Positions 18,367 through 27,999 of a stretch of 64,000 nt of DNA are shown here, piece by piece. The translations under genes were made by a program, and so were the position numbers. The stretch lies in assembly GCF_934230905.1 (NCBI RefSeq), contig NZ_CAKQFJ010000008.1, forward strand, positions 1 through 64,000. The letters run 5' to 3'. The DNA comes from an uncultured Veillonella sp. (lineage in GTDB: Bacteria; Bacillota; Negativicutes; Veillonellales; Veillonellaceae). The notes beneath the pieces were generated by a model that was not told the origin of the DNA, searched no databases, and saw only the letters and a program-made list of their open reading frames with translations. Numbering within the stretch: position 1 is the first letter of the stretch; every line of letters starts with the position of its first letter.

Positions 18367-19269
18367 ATGTATAGGTTTATGAAGTTGTTTAGTGCATGTA
18401 TTTGTATGTTGCCGCATAGTTGGCAGTATGCGATAGGTACATTGCTTGGTGAAATCGCATGGATAGCAGTTCCTCCTAAGAGAAAACGACTGGCTATTGG
18501 TCAGATTTTATTTTGCAAAATTACTGATGACCCTGTTGAAGCGAAGCGAATTGCTAAGGCTAGTACTACTCGATTTGGCCGTATGATTATCGATGTCTTG
18601 CGGTACCCTGAAATTAAAGATGGTGATTATCGAGATATGGTTACCATTACAAATCGAGAGATACTGGATGAAGCTTTAGCTGATGGTAAGGGTGCTATAT
18701 TAGCAGCCGTTCATAGTGGAAACTGGGAATTGCTTGGCGGTGTGCTTGCTTCAGAAGGCTATCCTCTAATTTCTGTAGCGATGAAGCAAAATGGAGATGC
18801 CGATCGGTTTATTAATGAGTATCGTGAGCTAATGCATCAACATGTTATGTATAAAACAAGTGTACGTGATATGGTTAAAGCTTTAAAAAATGGTGCCTTC
18901 TTAGGCTTGATTATGGACCAAGACCCTGGTGAAGATGGTGTGTTAGTTCCATTCTTTGGCTATGAAACACTTACGGCTGATGGCCCTGCTGTTTTAGGTC
19001 GTATGCAAGAGGTGCCTATTATTTTTGTGACTATACATTATAGTCCTTATAGTGGGAAATATGAAATTGAAGTACACCCACCATTATATGTAGAAAAAAC
19101 GAATGATAAGAAACGAGATGTAGCTGTAACTACGATTATGCTTAACGAGTGGATTGAAGATTATATTCGTCGCTATCCAGAAGATTGGTTCTGGTTACAT
19201 AATCGATGGAAATGGACTCGTCGTTATTATAGTGGAAAAATAGATACACCTCCAGATGTATTTCATTAA
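18367..19269 (+). CDS. LpxL/HtrB-family lipid A acyltransferase (copy 1)
   Basis: 300 residues. The acyltransferase motif HX4E is present as HSGNWE (His116-Glu121), with the later conserved blocks GLIMDQDP and the C-terminal EDWFWLHNRWKW. The N-terminus has a hydrophobic membrane-associating stretch. The family adds secondary acyl chains to KDO-lipid A at the inner membrane. A second, divergent copy lies at 31070. Which is LpxL-like and which LpxM-like cannot be told from sequence alone. It is the last gene before a terminator. Confidence 0.88.
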   Translation: MYRFMKLFSACICMLPHSWQYAIGTLLGEIAWIAVPPKRKRLAIGQILFCKITDDPVEAKRIAKASTTRFGRMIIDVLRYPEIKDGDYRDMVTITNREILDEALADGKGAILAAVHSGNWELLGGVLASEGYPLISVAMKQNGDADRFINEYRELMHQHVMYKTSVRDMVKALKNGAFLGLIMDQDPGEDGVLVPFFGYETLTADGPAVLGRMQEVPIIFVTIHYSPYSGKYEIEVHPPLYVEKTNDKKRDVAVTTIMLNEWIEDYIRRYPEDWFWLHNRWKWTRRYYSGKIDTPPDVFH

Positions 19270-19285
19270 AATCACATAAATTTAT

Positions 19286-19331
19286 AATCGGTGTTGCAGC
19301 TATTTATATAGTTTTGCAATACCGATTTTCT
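19286..19331 (+). terminator. Terminator after the first acyltransferase gene
   Basis: AATCGGTGTTGCA (19286-19298) pairs with TGCAATACCGATT (19315-19327) with one G-T wobble, then TTCTTT. It separates the bamA-lpxD block from lpxC. Confidence 0.8.
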
Positions 19332-19361
19332 TTATAGAAAGCTGTAAATAGCCTTATATTC

Positions 19362-19390
19362 TTGTAACAGCTATATAAATAAGGTATAAT
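19362..19390 (+). promoter_or_regulatory. Promoter of lpxC-fabZ-lpxA
   Basis: TTGTAA at 19362-19367 and TATAAT at 19385-19390 are 17 bp apart, just after a terminator. The predicted start near 19397 gives a leader of about 44 nt. Confidence 0.7.
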
Positions 19391-19440
19391 ACAGTATGGT
19401 GTATAGTAGACATGGAATTAGATTATGAAAGGACATTCTT

Positions 19441-20280
19441 ATGAGTAAGCCCCAACAAACAATTAAGCAGGCTGTTTCATATAAAGGAATTGGCCTTCAT
19501 AGCGGAGAACCTGTGACCATGGTTTTTAAGCCGGCACCTGAAAATACAGGAATTATATTTGTGCGCTCAGATCTAGAAGGTAGACCTTCTGTTAAGGCAC
19601 ACATTGATAATGTGACGAACACCATGCGTGCTACTACTTTAGAACAAGGTGAGGCAAAGGTTTTCACTGTTGAGCATGTATTAGCTGCGTTCAGTGCTAT
19701 GAATATTGATAACTGTTTTATTGAAATGGATTCTCCTGAACCACCTGTTGGTGATGGGAGTAGTGCAGTGTTTGTCGATTTAATACTTCAAGCTGAGATT
19801 GTGGAGCAACAAGCAGAGCGGCAAGTATATAAAGTTAAACACAGTCATACGATTTATGATGGCGATAGATTTATACTTATTGTACCTTATGATGGCTATC
19901 GTGTTACATTTACATCTATTAATCCGCATCCGTTGCTTGGAACGCAACAATGTGATTTTGATGTAACACCAGAATACTTTGAAGAATACATTGCTTCGGC
20001 TAGAACTATTGGTTTTGTGAAAGAAATAGAACAATTGAAATCGATGGGACTAGCAAAGGGGGGGAGTACAGATAATGCACTTGTATATGATGATACAACA
20101 TGTTTATCTATTCCTCGATTTGATGATGAGTTAGTTCGTCATAAAGCTCTTGATGTAATAGGAGATATGTATTTGCTAGGTCCTATTGAAGGACATATAA
20201 TTGCACTTAAATCGAGCCATGAACTTAACTCTCGATTGGCTCATAGTATAATGGATGAAATAAGGGAGACACATCAATGA
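19441..20280 (+). CDS. lpxC: LpxC, UDP-3-O-acyl-N-acetylglucosamine deacetylase
   Basis: 279 residues, somewhat shorter than the E. coli enzyme (305). The zinc ligands are visible: His79 in TVEHVLAAFSAM, and His234 and Asp238 in RHKALDVIGD; the general-base region SPEPPVGDGSS and the late His260 (KSSHELNS) are also present. It catalyses the first committed step of lipid A synthesis. Having its own promoter fits the point at which the pathway is normally controlled. The stop overlaps the fabZ ATG by 4 nt. Confidence 0.97.
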   Translation: MSKPQQTIKQAVSYKGIGLHSGEPVTMVFKPAPENTGIIFVRSDLEGRPSVKAHIDNVTNTMRATTLEQGEAKVFTVEHVLAAFSAMNIDNCFIEMDSPEPPVGDGSSAVFVDLILQAEIVEQQAERQVYKVKHSHTIYDGDRFILIVPYDGYRVTFTSINPHPLLGTQQCDFDVTPEYFEEYIASARTIGFVKEIEQLKSMGLAKGGSTDNALVYDDTTCLSIPRFDDELVRHKALDVIGDMYLLGPIEGHIIALKSSHELNSRLAHSIMDEIRETHQ

Positions 20281-20702
20281 TTCTTAATCACGAAGATATT
20301 TTAGAAATTTTACCACATCGCTATCCAATGTTATTGGTAGATCGCATTATTGAATTAGAGCCGATGAAACGTGCTGTAGGCATTAAAAATGCTACATTTA
20401 ATGAATTGTTTTTCCAAGGCCATTTCCCTGGAAATCCTGTTATGCCAGGTGTACTCTTAACAGAAGCAATTGCTCAAGTTGGTGGAATTGCATTGCTATA
20501 TCCTGAAGAAAATCGTGGATTAACACCAATGTTTACAGGTATTGATAAAGTACGTTTTCGTCATCCTGTTAAACCTGGTGATGTTGTACGCATGGAAGTT
20601 GATATTGTAAAAATTAAAGGCCGTATGGGCAAAGTGGAAGGTCGCGCTTATGTAGGTGATAAGCTTTGTGCTAGCGGTGAATACATGTTTGCCCTTGTAT
20701 AA
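20277..20702 (+). CDS. fabZ: FabZ, 3-hydroxyacyl-ACP dehydratase
   Basis: 141 residues, the full hot-dog domain. It shows LPHRYPMLLVDR and the active-site helix QGHFPGNPVMPGVLLTEAIAQ, with His49 and Glu63 as the catalytic pair. It dehydrates 3-hydroxyacyl-ACP, competing with LpxA and LpxD for the same substrate pool, which explains its placement between lpxC and lpxA and the ATGA overlap with lpxC. Confidence 0.97.
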   Translation: MILNHEDILEILPHRYPMLLVDRIIELEPMKRAVGIKNATFNELFFQGHFPGNPVMPGVLLTEAIAQVGGIALLYPEENRGLTPMFTGIDKVRFRHPVKPGDVVRMEVDIVKIKGRMGKVEGRAYVGDKLCASGEYMFALV

Positions 20703-20723
20703 TAGAATTAAGGAGTGATTGTA

Positions 20724-21536
20724 GTGATAGTTGTAGGCATGGAAAATGCGGAATCCAACATCCATAACACGGCCATAGTGCATCCGAATGCTAAACTGGG
20801 TAAAGATGTTGTCATTGGACCTGGTGCCGTCATTGGGGAAAATGTAGAAATAGGGGAGGGCACTCAGATTGGTGCCAATGTTATTATTGGTGGTTGGACA
20901 ACCATTGGTAAGCGTTGTGAAATCTATCCTGGTGCATCTGTTGGTTTGGAACCGCAGGATTTAAAATTTAAAGGTGAAAAAAGTTATTGCTATATTGGTG
21001 ACGAAACTGTTATTCGTGAATGCGTTACCATTAGTCGTGCAACTGGAGAAGGTGAAGAAACGCGAATAGGTAATAACTGTTTATTACAAGCTTGTACTCA
21101 TGTCGCTCATAACTGTATTGTTGGAAATAATGTAATTATGAGTAACTGTGCTGGCTTAGCTGGTCATGCTATTGTTGAGGATCGAGTTGTTATAGGTGGA
21201 CTTGCTGGAGTTCATCAATTTGTAAAAATTGGTCGAAATGCGATGGTTGGCGGTATGGCTAAAGTGGTTCAAGATATTCCACCATATGTTATTGCTGATG
21301 GTCAACCGGCCCGTGTTATTGGATTGAATTCGGTAGGGCTGTCTCGAGCTGGTATTTCGGAAGAGGTTCGTCGTAGCTTAAAACAAGCTTTCCGTATTAT
21401 TTATCGTTCTGGTTTTAGTTTATCTAGAGCTATTGAAGAAATGGAAATGCAATTAGATTCTTCCGTTGAAATCGAAAACTTATTACGATTTTTGCGTAAT
21501 GCTGATCGAGGTATTATGCGTACGCGTCGTGATTAA
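20724..21536 (+). CDS. lpxA: LpxA, UDP-N-acetylglucosamine acyltransferase
   Basis: About 270 residues from the GTG at 20724, 8 nt after AAGGAG (20710-20715); a GTG at 20715 overlaps the box, and an ATG at 20739 matches the family start more closely but lacks a clear box. Hexapeptide repeats form the beta-helix, with the catalytic His in THVAHNCIVGNN (about residue 129). The signature GLAGVHQFVKIGRNAMVGG and the C-terminal helical domain are present. It performs the first acylation of UDP-GlcNAc. It ends the lpxC-fabZ-lpxA unit. Confidence 0.95.
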   Translation: MIVVGMENAESNIHNTAIVHPNAKLGKDVVIGPGAVIGENVEIGEGTQIGANVIIGGWTTIGKRCEIYPGASVGLEPQDLKFKGEKSYCYIGDETVIRECVTISRATGEGEETRIGNNCLLQACTHVAHNCIVGNNVIMSNCAGLAGHAIVEDRVVIGGLAGVHQFVKIGRNAMVGGMAKVVQDIPPYVIADGQPARVIGLNSVGLSRAGISEEVRRSLKQAFRIIYRSGFSLSRAIEEMEMQLDSSVEIENLLRFLRNADRGIMRTRRD

Positions 21537-21541
21537 TAAGA

Positions 21542-21579
21542 AACTCTACATTATGTTTATATAATGTAGAGTTTTTTTT
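21542..21579 (+). terminator. Terminator after lpxA
   Basis: A perfect 13-bp stem AACTCTACATTAT / ATAATGTAGAGTT with a GTTTAT loop and an eight-base T-tract. A weaker CTCT/AGAG hairpin plus T-run follows at 21590-21608 and may act as backup. Confidence 0.93.
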
Positions 21580-21795
21580 GTAATTTTAAACTCTTTTTAG
21601 AGCTTTTTAACGATAGGGAAAATATAGATAAAGACTGGATTTTTTATGGTTAGAAAAGCATTGAAATAATAGTAAAAATAGGTGAATTATAGTACAATAT
21701 AATGTATATGAGTATGTCTTGAAAGGTGTACTCACAATACATAATTTAGAAAAATTATTGTGGACCGTTTTCGGCTTCACATAGGAGGTATAGTC
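21580..21795 (+). other. Leader region upstream of lpxI
   Basis: About 215 nt without a gene. A TATAAT at 21698-21703 is promoter-like but has no matching -35 at 17 bp; a TTGAAA at 21661 is too far away. Downstream of it, CACAAT...ATTGTG with inner ATAATTT/AAATTAT (about 21733-21761) could fold into a hairpin ahead of the start codon. The leader precedes the 15-gene lpxI-to-DUF3084 run, so it probably contains its promoter. Confidence 0.4.
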
Positions 21796-22632
21796 GTGGC
21801 AAAGGTAGGTTTAATTGCAGGTATTGGCGTTTTACCTGTTGAGTTCATGCGTGCTGCTCATATGTTGGGGCATCAAGTGGTAGTCATCGGTGTTGTGCCT
21901 GATACAGATCCAATATTAGAGAAAGAGGCAGATGCTTTTTATTCTATTGGCGTAGCCAAATTAGGTAAAATCTTTAAAACCTTAAAAAAAGAAGGTGTTA
22001 CGGAATTAACAATGCTTGGTAAGGTGACTAAAGAGCTATTGTATAAAGGGTTATCTTTTCCAGATTTAAAAACACTAGGTGTACTTAAACGTTTAAAGAA
22101 CCGTAAAGATGATACAATTATGCTCGCTATTGTTAATGAAATTGAAAATGAGGGATTTTCTGTTTTAGATCAAACTGTATATTTAAAGCCTTTTATGCCT
22201 AAGGTAGGGGTATTGACAAAACAACAACCTACAGACGAACAGTGGCAAGATATATGCTTTGGTTTTGAATTGGCTAAACAAATGGGCAAGCTTGATATTG
22301 GTCAAACTGTAGTAGTAAAGCATAAAGCAGCAATGGCGATTGAAGCTATTGAAGGAACTGATAAATGCATATTGCGCGGTGGTGAACTGGGTAGAGGTGA
22401 GGCTGTAGTTGTTAAGACTGAAAAACCAAATCAAGATGTTCGCTTTGATGTGCCTGCTGTAGGTATTAAGACATTAATGTCCATGATTGATAGTGGTTGT
22501 GATGTTTTGGCTGTAGAGGCTGAAAAGACAATATTTGTACAACAAGAAGATGTACTAGAAATGGCTAATCGCCATAATATTATTATTTGTGCTGTAGATC
22601 AAGCATTTGTAGATGCTAGAAAGGAACTATGA
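21796..22632 (+). CDS. lpxI: LpxI-type UDP-2,3-diacylglucosamine pyrophosphatase
   Basis: 278 residues from the GTG at 21796, 7 nt after AGGAGG; a TTG-started extension from 21760 would include the box. The protein matches the LpxI (DUF1009) family: KVGLIAGIGVLPVEF at the N-terminus, the substrate region LGKVTKELLYKG, and the C-terminal LRGGELGRGEAVVVK with PAVGIKTLMSMIDSGCDVLAVEAEKTI. It hydrolyses UDP-diacylglucosamine to lipid X, replacing LpxH. No LpxH is in the window. It overlaps lpxB by 4 nt. Confidence 0.95.
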   Translation: MAKVGLIAGIGVLPVEFMRAAHMLGHQVVVIGVVPDTDPILEKEADAFYSIGVAKLGKIFKTLKKEGVTELTMLGKVTKELLYKGLSFPDLKTLGVLKRLKNRKDDTIMLAIVNEIENEGFSVLDQTVYLKPFMPKVGVLTKQQPTDEQWQDICFGFELAKQMGKLDIGQTVVVKHKAAMAIEAIEGTDKCILRGGELGRGEAVVVKTEKPNQDVRFDVPAVGIKTLMSMIDSGCDVLAVEAEKTIFVQQEDVLEMANRHNIIICAVDQAFVDARKEL

Positions 22633-23774
22633 TGAAAATTATGTTTTCTGCTGGCGAAGCGTCTGGAGATACACATGGCGCTAGCGTGGCCAAAGCGCTT
22701 TTACAAATAGATTCCAATATAGAAATGTTCGGTATGGGTGGCACCTTGATGGAACAAGCTGGCGTTCGTATCGTATATGATATCAAAAATCTCGGCGTTA
22801 TTGGCATCGTAGAAATCATAAAATCATTGCCAAAGTTCTTTAAATTACGATCTTATTTAAAAGAGATTATGGTGAAAGAAAAACCAGATGTATTGGTATG
22901 CATTGATTATCCTGGTTTTAATATGAAATTAGCTGAGGTAGCGCATCAGTTGGGAATCCCTGTATTATATTACATTGCCCCTACCATCTGGGCCTGGCAT
23001 AGTAGTCGTGGTAAGACCATTAAGAAGTTTGTTACAAAGGTTGCTTCTATTTTTCCGTTTGAAGCGGAAGCCTATCGCAAATTTAACTGTGATGTAGAAT
23101 TTGTAGGTCATCCATTAGTGGATATTGTTCATCCATCGATGACAAAGGATGAAGCGATGGAGTATTTTGGAGCTCGACGAGATGCAAAGCGTATTTTATT
23201 GATGCCAGGTAGCCGAAAGCAAGAAGTGTTATCACTTTTGGATGTAATGCTTGAAAGTGGAGAACGTTTATTACAATCTCACGAAGATATACAGTTCTTT
23301 TTACCGCGAGCTCATACGATTGACCGCAGTGAATTAGAAAGTTTTATAAAGGAACGTAAGATTCCTGTAACAATTACAGAGGACCACACCTATGATTTGA
23401 TGCAAATCTGTGATGTATGTTTAGCAGCATCGGGAACTGCTACATTAGAAACGGCAATAATGGAGTTACCGACTGTATTACTGTATAAGGTTTCACCTAT
23501 TACGTATGGAATAGGTAAAATGGTAGTCAATCTTACTCATGTTGGATTACCTAATATTGTGGCCAATAAGGAGGTTATTCCCGAGTTGCTTCAAGATGAT
23601 GTTTCTGTAGATGCTATAGTGAATACTGTATTACCGCTATTAGATGATTTACAAGTTAATCAACGTATGCGCGCTGAATTGCGTGACGTTAAAGACAAAC
23701 TAGGTGAGCCTGGCGCTGTTAATCGTGTGGCTCAATTGATTTATGACCTAGGTAAGGAGAATTTTAATGAATAG
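22629..23774 (+). CDS. lpxB: LpxB, lipid A disaccharide synthase
   Basis: 381 residues, the usual length. Family motifs are present: the N-terminal FSAGEASGDTHGA, then CIDYPGFNMKLA, YYIAPTIWAWHSSRG, LLMPGSRKQEV, and the sugar-nucleotide end AASGTATLETAIMELPTVLLYK (GT19 family). It joins lipid X to UDP-diacylglucosamine at the inner-membrane face. Direct LpxI-LpxB coupling by an ATGA overlap is metabolically sensible because LpxI makes its substrate. It overlaps msbA by 8 nt. Confidence 0.97.
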   Translation: MMKIMFSAGEASGDTHGASVAKALLQIDSNIEMFGMGGTLMEQAGVRIVYDIKNLGVIGIVEIIKSLPKFFKLRSYLKEIMVKEKPDVLVCIDYPGFNMKLAEVAHQLGIPVLYYIAPTIWAWHSSRGKTIKKFVTKVASIFPFEAEAYRKFNCDVEFVGHPLVDIVHPSMTKDEAMEYFGARRDAKRILLMPGSRKQEVLSLLDVMLESGERLLQSHEDIQFFLPRAHTIDRSELESFIKERKIPVTITEDHTYDLMQICDVCLAASGTATLETAIMELPTVLLYKVSPITYGIGKMVVNLTHVGLPNIVANKEVIPELLQDDVSVDAIVNTVLPLLDDLQVNQRMRAELRDVKDKLGEPGAVNRVAQLIYDLGKENFNE

Positions 23775-25497
23775 TTACTCACGCTTGTTATATTTTGTGA
23801 GACCCTATTATAAACGGATGATTTTTGCTGTATTTTGCATGATTGTAGCAGCTGCAGCATATCTAGTAGTGCCATGGCTTATCAAAAATGTCGTAGACCA
23901 AGTCTTACAAGATAAAAATATGTTTATGCTCAATCTCATCGTTGGGGCCATCATTTTGATCTTTTTAATTCGTGGATTTGCAACATATGGGCAAACATAT
24001 AATATGTCTTATATTGGACAACGAGTTATTATTGATGTACGAGAAGCAATTTTTAAGCATTTACAACGATTATCTTTGTCATATTTTGACCGTCGTAAAA
24101 CGGGCGTTATTATGAGTAATCTTACTAATGATGTGGCTGCTTTACAATCTGCTGTAGTTGATAATCTAATCTCCTTTATTACTGAGTCTGTTACTTTAAT
24201 TGGTTCCTTAGTATCGATGCTATTAATCGACTGGAAATTAACACTTGTTACGTTTATTACGGTACCTATGGTACTGATTATCATTAATGTATTTGGCAAA
24301 AAATTACGATTAGCGGGTCATGATGTACAAGGTCGTATTGCAGATATTACAGCTCTTTTACAAGAAGTAATTTCTGCTATTCGCGTAGTAAAATCATTCG
24401 CTCGTGAAGGATTTGAGATTAAGCGCTTTGAGGTAGAGAATCAAAATAACTTTAAGGCAGTGATTAAAGCTACTAAATTGACGAGTTTGTTAAGCCCTAT
24501 GGTTGAGTTTTCTGCAGCCATTGCAGTAGCCGTTATCCTCTGGTATGGTGGTTACTCTGTAGTTACCGGGACGATTACAGCGGGCTCGTTAATTGCATTC
24601 TTGATTTATGCGATTAACTTATCAAATCCTGTTAAGCGTTTGAGTCAAGTATATGGTAATATTCAAAAAGCGTTGGCTGCAGCTGATCGAGTATTTGAGA
24701 TTTTAGATACTAAAGCAGATGTTGTGGAAAAAGAATCTGCTATAGAATTACCGGCTATTAAAGGTGATGTGAATTTCAATCATGTTAGTTTCTCTTATGA
24801 TAGTGAAAAAATGGCTTTATGTGATTTTAACTTATCGGTTAAAGCTGGTGAAAGTGTAGCATTGGTAGGTCCATCTGGTGCTGGTAAGACTACATTGGCT
24901 AATTTATTACCTCGGTTTTATGATGTTACGAGTGGATCTATCACTATTGATGGCACAGACATTAAAGATGTAACTTTTAAGTCCTTACGAAATCAGATTG
25001 GTTTAGTGCCTCAGGAAACTGTTCTATTTAATGCTTCCATAAAAGAAAATATTCTATATGGTCGTTTAGATGCTAGTGATGAAGAAATTTACGAAGCTGC
25101 TAAAGCTGCTAATGTACTGGAATTTGTTGATAAGATGCCTGATGGTCTTAATACTATTGTAGGTGAACGGGGTAGTTCTCTATCAGGTGGACAACGTCAA
25201 CGCGTTGCTATTGCACGAGCTATTTTAAAAAATCCTAAAATTTTAATTCTTGATGAAGCTACATCTGCTCTTGATACAGAAAGTGAAAAGCTTGTACAAG
25301 AAGCATTAGATCGTTTAATGGAAGGCCGTACAGCATTTGTAATTGCTCATCGGTTGAGCACTGTACAAAATGCACATCAAATTGTCGTCTTAAATCAAGG
25401 TAAATTGGTTGAGAAGGGAACTCACCAAGAACTACTAGCATTGGAAAATGGTTTGTACAATCATCTTTATTCCGTTCAATTCTCTAAAAAAGGATAA
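23767..25497 (+). CDS. msbA: MsbA-type lipid A flippase, ABC exporter
   Basis: 576 residues: a six-helix transmembrane domain (residues about 1-320) fused to an ATPase domain. Walker A is GPSGAGKTT at about 368-376, the signature is LSGGQ at about 472-476, and Walker B with ILDEATSALD is near 490. Sequence alone does not separate MsbA from other ABC exporters, but the position between lpxB and waaA makes lipid A transport by far the likeliest role. It works as a homodimer. Confidence 0.9.
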   Translation: MNSYSRLLYFVRPYYKRMIFAVFCMIVAAAAYLVVPWLIKNVVDQVLQDKNMFMLNLIVGAIILIFLIRGFATYGQTYNMSYIGQRVIIDVREAIFKHLQRLSLSYFDRRKTGVIMSNLTNDVAALQSAVVDNLISFITESVTLIGSLVSMLLIDWKLTLVTFITVPMVLIIINVFGKKLRLAGHDVQGRIADITALLQEVISAIRVVKSFAREGFEIKRFEVENQNNFKAVIKATKLTSLLSPMVEFSAAIAVAVILWYGGYSVVTGTITAGSLIAFLIYAINLSNPVKRLSQVYGNIQKALAAADRVFEILDTKADVVEKESAIELPAIKGDVNFNHVSFSYDSEKMALCDFNLSVKAGESVALVGPSGAGKTTLANLLPRFYDVTSGSITIDGTDIKDVTFKSLRNQIGLVPQETVLFNASIKENILYGRLDASDEEIYEAAKAANVLEFVDKMPDGLNTIVGERGSSLSGGQRQRVAIARAILKNPKILILDEATSALDTESEKLVQEALDRLMEGRTAFVIAHRLSTVQNAHQIVVLNQGKLVEKGTHQELLALENGLYNHLYSVQFSKKG

Positions 25498-25499
25498 AC

Positions 25500-26804
25500 A
25501 TGTATTGGATATATAATGTATTGCTCATATTTTATTGGATTGGCCTTATACCGGTTATCCTGTATCGTCTTGCTTTTGAAGATGGTTTTTATGAGCGTAT
25601 AAAACAAAGTGCAGGATATATGCCTGCTACGTTATTAAAAAAAATAGAAGGTCGTCGAGCTATATGGATTCATGCTGCATCTGTAGGGGAGATTGTTGCA
25701 ACGAGTCCTCTTGTCAAAGAGATTAAACGAGAGTTTCCAGAAGCGGTTGTTGTTGTTTCTGTTGTTACTGCAACAGGTCATGCGATGGCGCATCGTATCA
25801 TTCCGGAAGCAGAAGGTATTATTTTCTTCCCATTAGATTTACCATATCTTACTCGAAAGATTTTGCAGGTTATAAAACCAATTTCGATTTTACTTGTAGA
25901 GACTGAAATTTGGCCTAATTTTTTGCGCATAGCAGAATCTGAAAAAATTCCTGTTATGATGGTAAATGGTCGGATTTCAGATCGTAGTATGAAGCGCTAT
26001 CGTTATATTAGTGCTTTCACGCGAGAAATGCTGAGCTCTATTGAGCGATTCTGCATGCAATCTAGTTTCGATGCAGAATATATTGCACGTCTTGGCGCAG
26101 ATTCTAATGATATAACTGTTACGGGAAATATGAAGTATGATCAAACGTATGCCACTGTATCTGATGAAGAGAAACAAGAATTGTTAGATGAATTTGGCTT
26201 TGGATATAATCATCCTATTATTGTTGCAGGCAGTACGCATAAAGGTGAGGAAGAAGCTGTTTTTGAGTCATTTAAACAAGTCTTATTAAAGTATCCTAAT
26301 GCAAGATTACTTATTGCTCCTCGAGAAATATATAGAGGTCATGATGTACAAGCATTAGCAAAGCGTTACGGGTTAGAAGCAATTTGCCGTAGTGATATGA
26401 CTGAACCAGTTCATAAAGAGATTCCTGTTGTAGTTCTTGATACTATTGGTGAACTTGGTCGTTTATATAGTTTAGGAGATATTATTTTTGTTGGTGGCTC
26501 TCTTGTAAAAACTGGTGGCCATAATATTCTTGAGCCTGCTGCTCATGGTAAACCGATTATTGTGGGGCCTTATATGTTTAATTTTAAAGAGATTTTTAGT
26601 CTTTTATATTCAAGAAATGCTTGCGAGCAAATTAAAAATCAAAAAGGATTAAGCGAGATGATTTTACATCTATGTAAACATCCTGAATTAGCAGATAAAA
26701 TGGGACAAAATTGTTTAGATATTATCAGTGAAAATCGCGGTGCAACAAGACGTAATACACAAGAATTACGACAATTATTTGAATCGCATCATATTGTTCC
26801 TTAG
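25500..26804 (+). CDS. waaA: WaaA (KdtA), KDO transferase
   Basis: 434 residues. An N-terminal hydrophobic anchor (residues about 3-25) is followed by the GT30 motifs: IWIHAASVGEIVATSPL with the catalytic Glu in SVGE, LVETEIWPNFL, VTGNMKYD, VAGSTHKGEEE, and FVGGSLVKTGGHNILEPAA. It adds KDO from CMP-KDO to the lipid A precursor. It starts 2 nt after msbA. Whether it adds one or two KDO units cannot be read from sequence. Confidence 0.96.
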   Translation: MYWIYNVLLIFYWIGLIPVILYRLAFEDGFYERIKQSAGYMPATLLKKIEGRRAIWIHAASVGEIVATSPLVKEIKREFPEAVVVVSVVTATGHAMAHRIIPEAEGIIFFPLDLPYLTRKILQVIKPISILLVETEIWPNFLRIAESEKIPVMMVNGRISDRSMKRYRYISAFTREMLSSIERFCMQSSFDAEYIARLGADSNDITVTGNMKYDQTYATVSDEEKQELLDEFGFGYNHPIIVAGSTHKGEEEAVFESFKQVLLKYPNARLLIAPREIYRGHDVQALAKRYGLEAICRSDMTEPVHKEIPVVVLDTIGELGRLYSLGDIIFVGGSLVKTGGHNILEPAAHGKPIIVGPYMFNFKEIFSLLYSRNACEQIKNQKGLSEMILHLCKHPELADKMGQNCLDIISENRGATRRNTQELRQLFESHHIVP

Positions 26805-26842
26805 GAAACGTTATATTGTCGATATGGAGGGCGATACCTACT

Positions 26843-27955
26843 ATGAATGGTGAAGATATTTTTAAGCACATTGTCAGTGGTGAAGATCAGTCTATTCTTG
26901 GTGATGCTGTACGATCTGGGTTATCGCTACTGAGTAAGGGCTATAAAAAAGTAGTTACAATGCGTAATTCAAAGTTTGATACTAACAAAGGCGTTGTGAG
27001 GGTATCAGTTCCTGTCATTAGTGTAGGGAATATAGCGGCCGGTGGAACGGGAAAAACTCCAATGGTTAGATTTATATGCGATATTTTAGGGCAAAAAGGG
27101 TTTCATCCAACCGTACTGAGTCGTGGATATAGAGCTAAAGATAATAGTCATAATACAATAATCTCTCAAAATGGATCTATTTTGGTCGAACCCGAGGAGA
27201 GTGGCGATGAGGCTTGGTTGCTAGCTAAGGTGTTGCCAAAGTCTAGTGTAATTATTGGTCGTAATCGTATAGAATCTGCACATATAGCTATTGATGAGTT
27301 ACGTGCTGATTATCTTGTTATGGATGATGGATTTCAACATCGAGCGTTATATCGTGATAAAGATATAGTATTAATTGATGCTTCTAACCCTTTTGGGTAT
27401 GAATATGTATTGCCTAGGGGATTATTGCGTGAGCCTATTGAAGGTCTTGAGAGAGCACATATAATTGTGCTTACAAAAGTGGATCAAGTTGATCCAGGAG
27501 TTGTCGCTGCACTTAGAAAACGGCTAGCACGTATGCTGCCACAAAAACCTGTATATGAAACCATTCATAAACCTCGTGCGGTGTACACTCTTGAGGAATG
27601 GGCAGATGGTGCTGAAGGAAATGCTGTAGGACTTGATAGTGATTTGCCTATGATGGCTGTCAGTGGTATTGGCAATCCGCAATCATTTACAAAAACGTTA
27701 GAAGGTTGTGGTTACAATATAGTACATACAATGGGATTTGGTGATCATCATGATTTTTCTGATGATGATGTAGTAGAAATTTGGAAACAAGCTTTTGCTC
27801 ATCAAGCTAAAGCGATTATAATTACTGAAAAAGATGCTGTTAAATTGAGTCAGTTGCATACAATAGAAGACTTGAGAATACCGATTCTAGTGCTATCCAT
27901 AGGTATTGAATTTATTTCTGGGAAACAGGAATTCATAGAAAATTTAGAGATTTAG
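26843..27955 (+). CDS. lpxK: LpxK, tetraacyldisaccharide 4'-kinase
   Basis: About 370 residues from the ATG at 26843; a TTG-started frame from 26816 is possible but the GGAGGG at 26825-26830 lies inside it. The P-loop is GGTGKTP within SVGNIAAGGTGKTPMVRFI, followed by VLSRGYRAK, GDEAWLLAK, VMDDGFQHRAL and LPRGLLREP, the standard LpxK order. It phosphorylates the 4'-position of the lipid A disaccharide at the inner membrane. It lies between waaA and the KDO synthesis genes. Confidence 0.95.
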   Translation: MNGEDIFKHIVSGEDQSILGDAVRSGLSLLSKGYKKVVTMRNSKFDTNKGVVRVSVPVISVGNIAAGGTGKTPMVRFICDILGQKGFHPTVLSRGYRAKDNSHNTIISQNGSILVEPEESGDEAWLLAKVLPKSSVIIGRNRIESAHIAIDELRADYLVMDDGFQHRALYRDKDIVLIDASNPFGYEYVLPRGLLREPIEGLERAHIIVLTKVDQVDPGVVAALRKRLARMLPQKPVYETIHKPRAVYTLEEWADGAEGNAVGLDSDLPMMAVSGIGNPQSFTKTLEGCGYNIVHTMGFGDHHDFSDDDVVEIWKQAFAHQAKAIIITEKDAVKLSQLHTIEDLRIPILVLSIGIEFISGKQEFIENLEI

Positions 27956-27999
27956 TGTATAATAATAAGATACGCAAATAAAAGAAATGGGGTTTTATT